A DNA stretch of 64,000 bases from Lachnoclostridium sp. UBA5725 (GTDB taxonomy: Bacteria; Bacillota; Clostridia; Lachnospirales; Lachnospiraceae). The DNA lies in NCBI GenBank assembly GCA_002419585.1, contig DIGJ01000013.1:148251-212250 (forward strand). Reading direction: 5' to 3'. Numbering within the stretch: the first letter of the stretch is position 1; every line of letters begins with the position of its first letter. Below, piece by piece: positions 61,039 to 64,000 of the stretch. The notes under the pieces are model-generated. The model was not told the origin of the DNA, made no database searches, and saw only the letters and a list, made by a program, of their open reading frames with translations. Made by a program: the position numbers and the translations under genes.

Positions 61039-61530
61039 TTACATTTGTAGGTCATTCAAAGAAATAATTTTACTACCTTTACTTTCATAATAACATAGCA
61101 TTTCGCCGATTTTTCTTTTATCATAACTGGTAATGCAATCGGATAGGACATTCACGCCATAATTTGCTTTGCGTAAGTTATAACAGGTCGATTTAACACA
61201 AGCAGCAGCATCTGCTCCCGCTATGTAGAAATTACATATTTCATTTTTACGAATAAAGTCGGTAAATTCTTCACAGCTTAATGCGTTTCCTTTGTATTTT
61301 GTAAAAACATTTTTTGATACTATGTTCAAGTCTGAGGCTAATTCAGCTCCATGTGTATTGGGTTTAAAAGTCCTCGTGCCGGCTGATAAATTTTCATGTT
61401 TAATATAAATAACATAAATATTATGATTGACTGCCCAATCAATCGCTTTATTGATATTACCAATAACTTCCTTGTAATTCTTTGTTATGTCATTTTGAAT
61501 ATCAATTATTACGAAAGCATTTTTGTGCAT
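61039..61530 (-). CDS. Isochorismatase-family cysteine hydrolase
   Basis: 163 residues. AFVIIDIQNDITKNYKEVIG gives the catalytic Asp, VIYIKHENLSAGTRTFKPN the Lys, and YIAGADAAACVKSTCYNLRK the nucleophile Cys (about residue 117), in the order expected for this family (nicotinamidase/isochorismatase-like). TGGAGGAAACACT precedes the ATG. Its start lies only 121 bases from the regulator's start on the opposite strand, so the regulator may control it. Substrate unknown. Confidence 0.88.
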   Translation of the reverse strand: MHKNAFVIIDIQNDITKNYKEVIGNINKAIDWAVNHNIYVIYIKHENLSAGTRTFKPNTHGAELASDLNIVSKNVFTKYKGNALSCEEFTDFIRKNEICNFYIAGADAAACVKSTCYNLRKANYGVNVLSDCITSYDKRKIGEMLCYYESKGSKIISLNDLQM

Positions 61531-61584
61531 AGTGTTTCCTCCAATCAGTAGATTAATTTGTTTACTTTTTTATTATATCTTACA

Positions 61585-61617
61585 ATTGTTGACATCAGTA
61601 TGGCAACAATCTATAAT
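61585..61617 (+). promoter_or_regulatory. Consensus promoter with operator-like inverted repeat
   Basis: TTGACA (61589-61594), 17-base spacer, TATAAT (61612-61617): a perfect sigma-A promoter 35 bases before the WYL regulator start. ATTGTTG (61585-61591) and CAACAAT (61604-61610) form a perfect inverted repeat around the -35 and spacer, suited to autorepression and control of the divergent isochorismatase gene. Confidence 0.8.
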
Positions 61618-61651
61618 GATGAAACAAGAAATTTTGAAAGGCGGCTATCAG

Positions 61652-62584
61652 ATGAAAGTTGACAGGCTTGTTAGTATTATAATGTTACTCCTAGATAAAA
61701 AGCGTATAGGCGCACAGGAGTTAGCCGATATGTTTGAAGTTTCACCCCGTACAATCTACCGCGACATAGACACAATCAACATGGCGGGTATTCCTGTTCG
61801 TTCATTATCAGGAGTGGGCGGTGGCTTTGAAATTATGCAAGAATACAAGATTGATAGAAATGTTTTTTCGACTGCCGACCTTTCCGCTATCTTGATGGGG
61901 CTTTCGAGTCTATCCAACATGATGCGCGGTGATGAACTGGTAAACGCCCTTGCGAAAGTCAAGAGTTTTATCCCTACTGACAGAGCGAAAGAGATTGATT
62001 TAAAAGCAAATCAAATATTTATAGATTTGAGCCCGTGGATGGGCAACAGGGACATACAACCATATTTAGAAATTATCAAAACAGCTATACAAGAAAGCCG
62101 GCTACTATCATTTGAATATGCAGACCGCTACGGAAATAAAACCGCACGAACAGCCGAGCCGTATCAGCTTGTATTGAAAAGTAGTCATTGGTACTTACAA
62201 GGGTATTGCCATAAAAGAAATGATTTTCGGTTATTTAAACTATCCCGCATATCAAACTTACAAATTCAAGAGGAATTTTTTACGCCACGAGATTATCAAA
62301 AACCGCAGCTGGAGTTTACTGATATTTTGGCAACGATGCAAACTAAAATCAAAATTCGCATTCATAAATCTGTCATGGACAGGGTACTTGATTATTGCGC
62401 TTATGAACACTTTTCGCCAGACGATGATGAGCATTACATTGTTCGTTTTCCTTTCATAGAGAACGAATACTACTACGATATTCTTCTCAGTTTTGGTGAT
62501 AAATGCGAGTGTTTAGAGCCGTTACATATCCGCACAGAAATGAAGCGTAGAATACATGCGATCGCTACCATATACGAAAGTTAA
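61652..62584 (+). CDS. HTH-WYL (YafY-type) transcriptional regulator
   Basis: 310 residues from the ATG at 61652, after AAAGGCGG; the ORF extends upstream to 61523 through promoter sequence. HTH_11: VSIIMLLLDKKRIGAQELAD and FEVSPRTIYRDIDTINMAGI. The WYL domain contains FEYADRYGNKTARTAEPYQL and SSHWYLQGYCHKRNDFRLFK, with the typical RxFKLSRI that follows. WYL proteins bind ligands or nucleic acids. Likely regulator of the divergent isochorismatase gene. Confidence 0.9.
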   Translation: MKVDRLVSIIMLLLDKKRIGAQELADMFEVSPRTIYRDIDTINMAGIPVRSLSGVGGGFEIMQEYKIDRNVFSTADLSAILMGLSSLSNMMRGDELVNALAKVKSFIPTDRAKEIDLKANQIFIDLSPWMGNRDIQPYLEIIKTAIQESRLLSFEYADRYGNKTARTAEPYQLVLKSSHWYLQGYCHKRNDFRLFKLSRISNLQIQEEFFTPRDYQKPQLEFTDILATMQTKIKIRIHKSVMDRVLDYCAYEHFSPDDDEHYIVRFPFIENEYYYDILLSFGDKCECLEPLHIRTEMKRRIHAIATIYES

Positions 62585-62831
62585 TACATGAGGTAAGATG
62601 GAAAATACAAACGAATTGCTTTTCGTGCCGAATCCTCTCTAGCTCACTTCTCATAATCAGTCTTATTTTTGTTTGATCATCTGCAATACAGTCGATTACT
62701 CGATAATTTATGTGAAGAAGTGCTTATGAATTTCCTCCACAAGTAATTGAAAATGAAATAAAACCTTATATGCACATAATTTAGATTAATACCATCCATA
62801 ATAAGAAGAAACATAAAAAGGAGTTTGAATT

Positions 62832-63431
62832 ATGGATTATAGTTTGATATGGAAAACTATCGTAATATTTTTTATCGGAAAAAGTATATTACGACTTGGA
62901 GGACGTAAATCAATCTCTCAGATGACGATTACACAAACCATCGTAATGGTTGGAATCGGTTCACTATTGATACAGCCTATCGCAGAAGATAATATTTGGA
63001 GTACTTTATTAATTGCATTTATTTTCACACTGCTTATGATTATTTCAGAGTATTTGGAAATTAAATTCGATGTTTTGGAATCCTTCTTTTCAGGTAAGGC
63101 TGTAATTGTTATTGAAAATGGAGAACCCAATCTGAAAAATCTGAAAAAATTAAGACTTACTGTAGACAGACTTGAGACACGATTGCGTCAAAATGGAGTA
63201 AGCTCTATGAAAGATGTAAAAACAGGTACGCTCGAGGTCAGCGGTCAATTAGGTTACGAATTAAAGGATGACAAAAAACCTCTGACAAAAGAAGACTTTA
63301 TAACCATCATGTTCGAAATATCAGAGTTAAATCAATTAATGAGAGGTTACCAAAACACAAGGAAAAATAATTCAGATAATATGTTTCAGGAAGTTATGGA
63401 TAAAAATAAAGAAGGTAAAAATGAGCCTTAA
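62832..63431 (+). CDS. DUF421 (YetF/YdfS-like) membrane protein
   Basis: 199 residues. Three N-terminal TM helices (FFIGKSILRLGGRKSISQMT and VGIGSLLIQPIAEDNIWSTL region), followed by a cytoplasmic domain with SGKAVIVIENGEPNLKNLKK and LETRLRQNGVSSMKDVKTGT, the conserved DUF421 layout. Related proteins act in spore or membrane processes in Bacillus; no function is established. AAAAGGAG precedes the ATG. Confidence 0.85.
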   Translation: MDYSLIWKTIVIFFIGKSILRLGGRKSISQMTITQTIVMVGIGSLLIQPIAEDNIWSTLLIAFIFTLLMIISEYLEIKFDVLESFFSGKAVIVIENGEPNLKNLKKLRLTVDRLETRLRQNGVSSMKDVKTGTLEVSGQLGYELKDDKKPLTKEDFITIMFEISELNQLMRGYQNTRKNNSDNMFQEVMDKNKEGKNEP

Positions 63432-63534
63432 ATTTGGCATTTCTACCTTCTTTCTAAACATATTGATCTTAACTTACTCTACATTGATAGATTGATCTTA
63501 CCATAACAATTAATTTTGTATGACACTTAATAAT

Positions 63535-63960
63535 TTACATTTTCCACCAAATTTCAACTTGAAGTTTCTCATCCTTTTCTTTTACTTCTTTCGCCATCTT
63601 TTCTTTGATCTTAGAAAGTTTATTCGAAATATTTTCATCATAAACCCCCAGTATCTGTGCTGCCAATATGCCCGCATTTTCCGCTCCATCAACAGCTACT
63701 GTTGCAACTGGAATTCCTTTTGGCATTTGAACGGTGGAAAGCAAAGCATCAAGACCATCAAATGATGCGGATTTACAAGGTATCCCTATTACAGGAAGTG
63801 TCGTATGGGCTGCAAGTACTCCCGCAAGATGTGCCGCCATTCCTGCTGCTGCAATTATGACTCCAAATCCATTCTCTCTTGCATTTTTGGCAAACTCACA
63901 AGCTGTTTCTGGAGTTCGATGTGCACTCATCACATGCACCTCAACAGGTATCTCATACAA
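63535..63960 (-). pseudogene. purE: 5'-truncated purE (N5-carboxyaminoimidazole ribonucleotide mutase)
   Basis: 142 codons, TTG-started. It contains VHVMSAHRTPETACEFAKNA (catalytic His region), VIIAAAGMAAHLAGVLAAHT and PVIGIPCKSASFDGLDALLS, the PurE core that isomerises N5-CAIR to CAIR in purine synthesis. The usual N-terminal 25 residues with the GSDSD phosphate-binding motif are missing; the upstream frame reads HRLPINSLKL and hits a TAG at 63994. It also lacks a Shine-Dalgarno. An imperfect palindrome at 63976-63999 sits at the break. If only the window edge were the cause, the frame would stay open, which it does not. Confidence 0.75.
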
Positions 63961-63975
63961 TTTTAGGCTATTAAT

Positions 63976-63999
63976 CGGTAAGCGATGAATAACCTACCG
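63976..63999. repeat. Imperfect inverted repeat at the purE break
   Basis: CGGTA at 63976 and TACCG at 63995 bracket AGCGATGAATAACC. This is the position where purE homology ends. It could be the end of an insertion sequence that lies beyond the window, but with 24 bases this remains weak. Confidence 0.35.
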
Positions 64000-64000
64000 T

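Overview
The window looks like chromosomal DNA of a low-GC Gram-positive anaerobe of the Clostridia, most likely a Lachnospiraceae/Lachnoclostridium-type bacterium. This is inferred from the AT-rich sequence, strong AGGAGG ribosome binding sites, secreted and lipoprotein signal peptides, an NlpC/P60 wall hydrolase, an Acr3-type arsenic operon and a Gram-positive exopolysaccharide locus with a PHP-type phosphatase and a BY-kinase. No tRNA, rRNA, CRISPR array or prophage module was seen.

Bases 1-16100 hold about 20 mostly single-domain accessory genes, nearly all on the minus strand: VOC protein, two alpha/beta hydrolases, four GNAT acetyltransferases, a DUF1905-nitroreductase fusion, GrpB, two Asp/Glu racemase paralogues, a GT1 glycosyltransferase, an acyltransferase and several unknown small membrane or secreted proteins. 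Between them lie gene remnants: an MCP tail, an ATC-hydrolase-like tail, an ABC-ATPase/FtsX deletion fusion and a broken lipoprotein gene. Bases 16500-19100 contain a promoter-leader-terminator unit with a 27-bp tandem repeat, the NlpC/P60 hydrolase and an IS110-family element with a structured non-coding left end (candidate bridge RNA). Bases 19100-26900 carry a secreted propeller-like protein, an HD-domain protein, a 51-residue conserved small protein, a 173-bp near-perfect palindrome, a membrane GGDEF protein, a secreted protein with duplicated phosphatase domains and a MarR/GNAT pair.

Bases 26945-44746 form one long minus-strand Wzx/Wzy-dependent polysaccharide operon. Transcription starts with the BY-kinase/chain-length protein and its PHP phosphatase. 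Next come the initiating sugar-1-phosphate transferase, an unusual HpcH/HpaI aldolase, three GT4 enzymes, the polymerase, two GT-A-like enzymes, the flippase and one more putative transferase. CapE/CapF/CapG (UDP-N-acetyl-L-fucosamine synthesis) and a soluble CapD-like dehydratase close the operon. Several genes overlap by 4-35 bases.

Bases 45030-51436 are an arsenic-resistance island on the minus strand: ArsR, a YraQ/ArsP-type permease, a Cys-rich thioredoxin-like protein, a second ArsR, Acr3, ArsD, ArsA and ArsC, with visible operator palindromes and a consensus promoter. A XerC-like tyrosine recombinase and a seven-repeat lipoprotein follow on the plus strand. Bases 54786-59289 are an operon for a CocE-type lipoprotein hydrolase, an OmpR-type regulator, its sensor kinase and a CPBP/CAAX-type membrane protease. 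The right end carries a DUF5131 protein, a chimeric AraC/VOC open frame, an isochorismatase-family protein divergent from a WYL regulator with a visible promoter/operator, a DUF421 membrane protein and a purE gene whose 5' part is missing beside an imperfect inverted repeat at the window edge.
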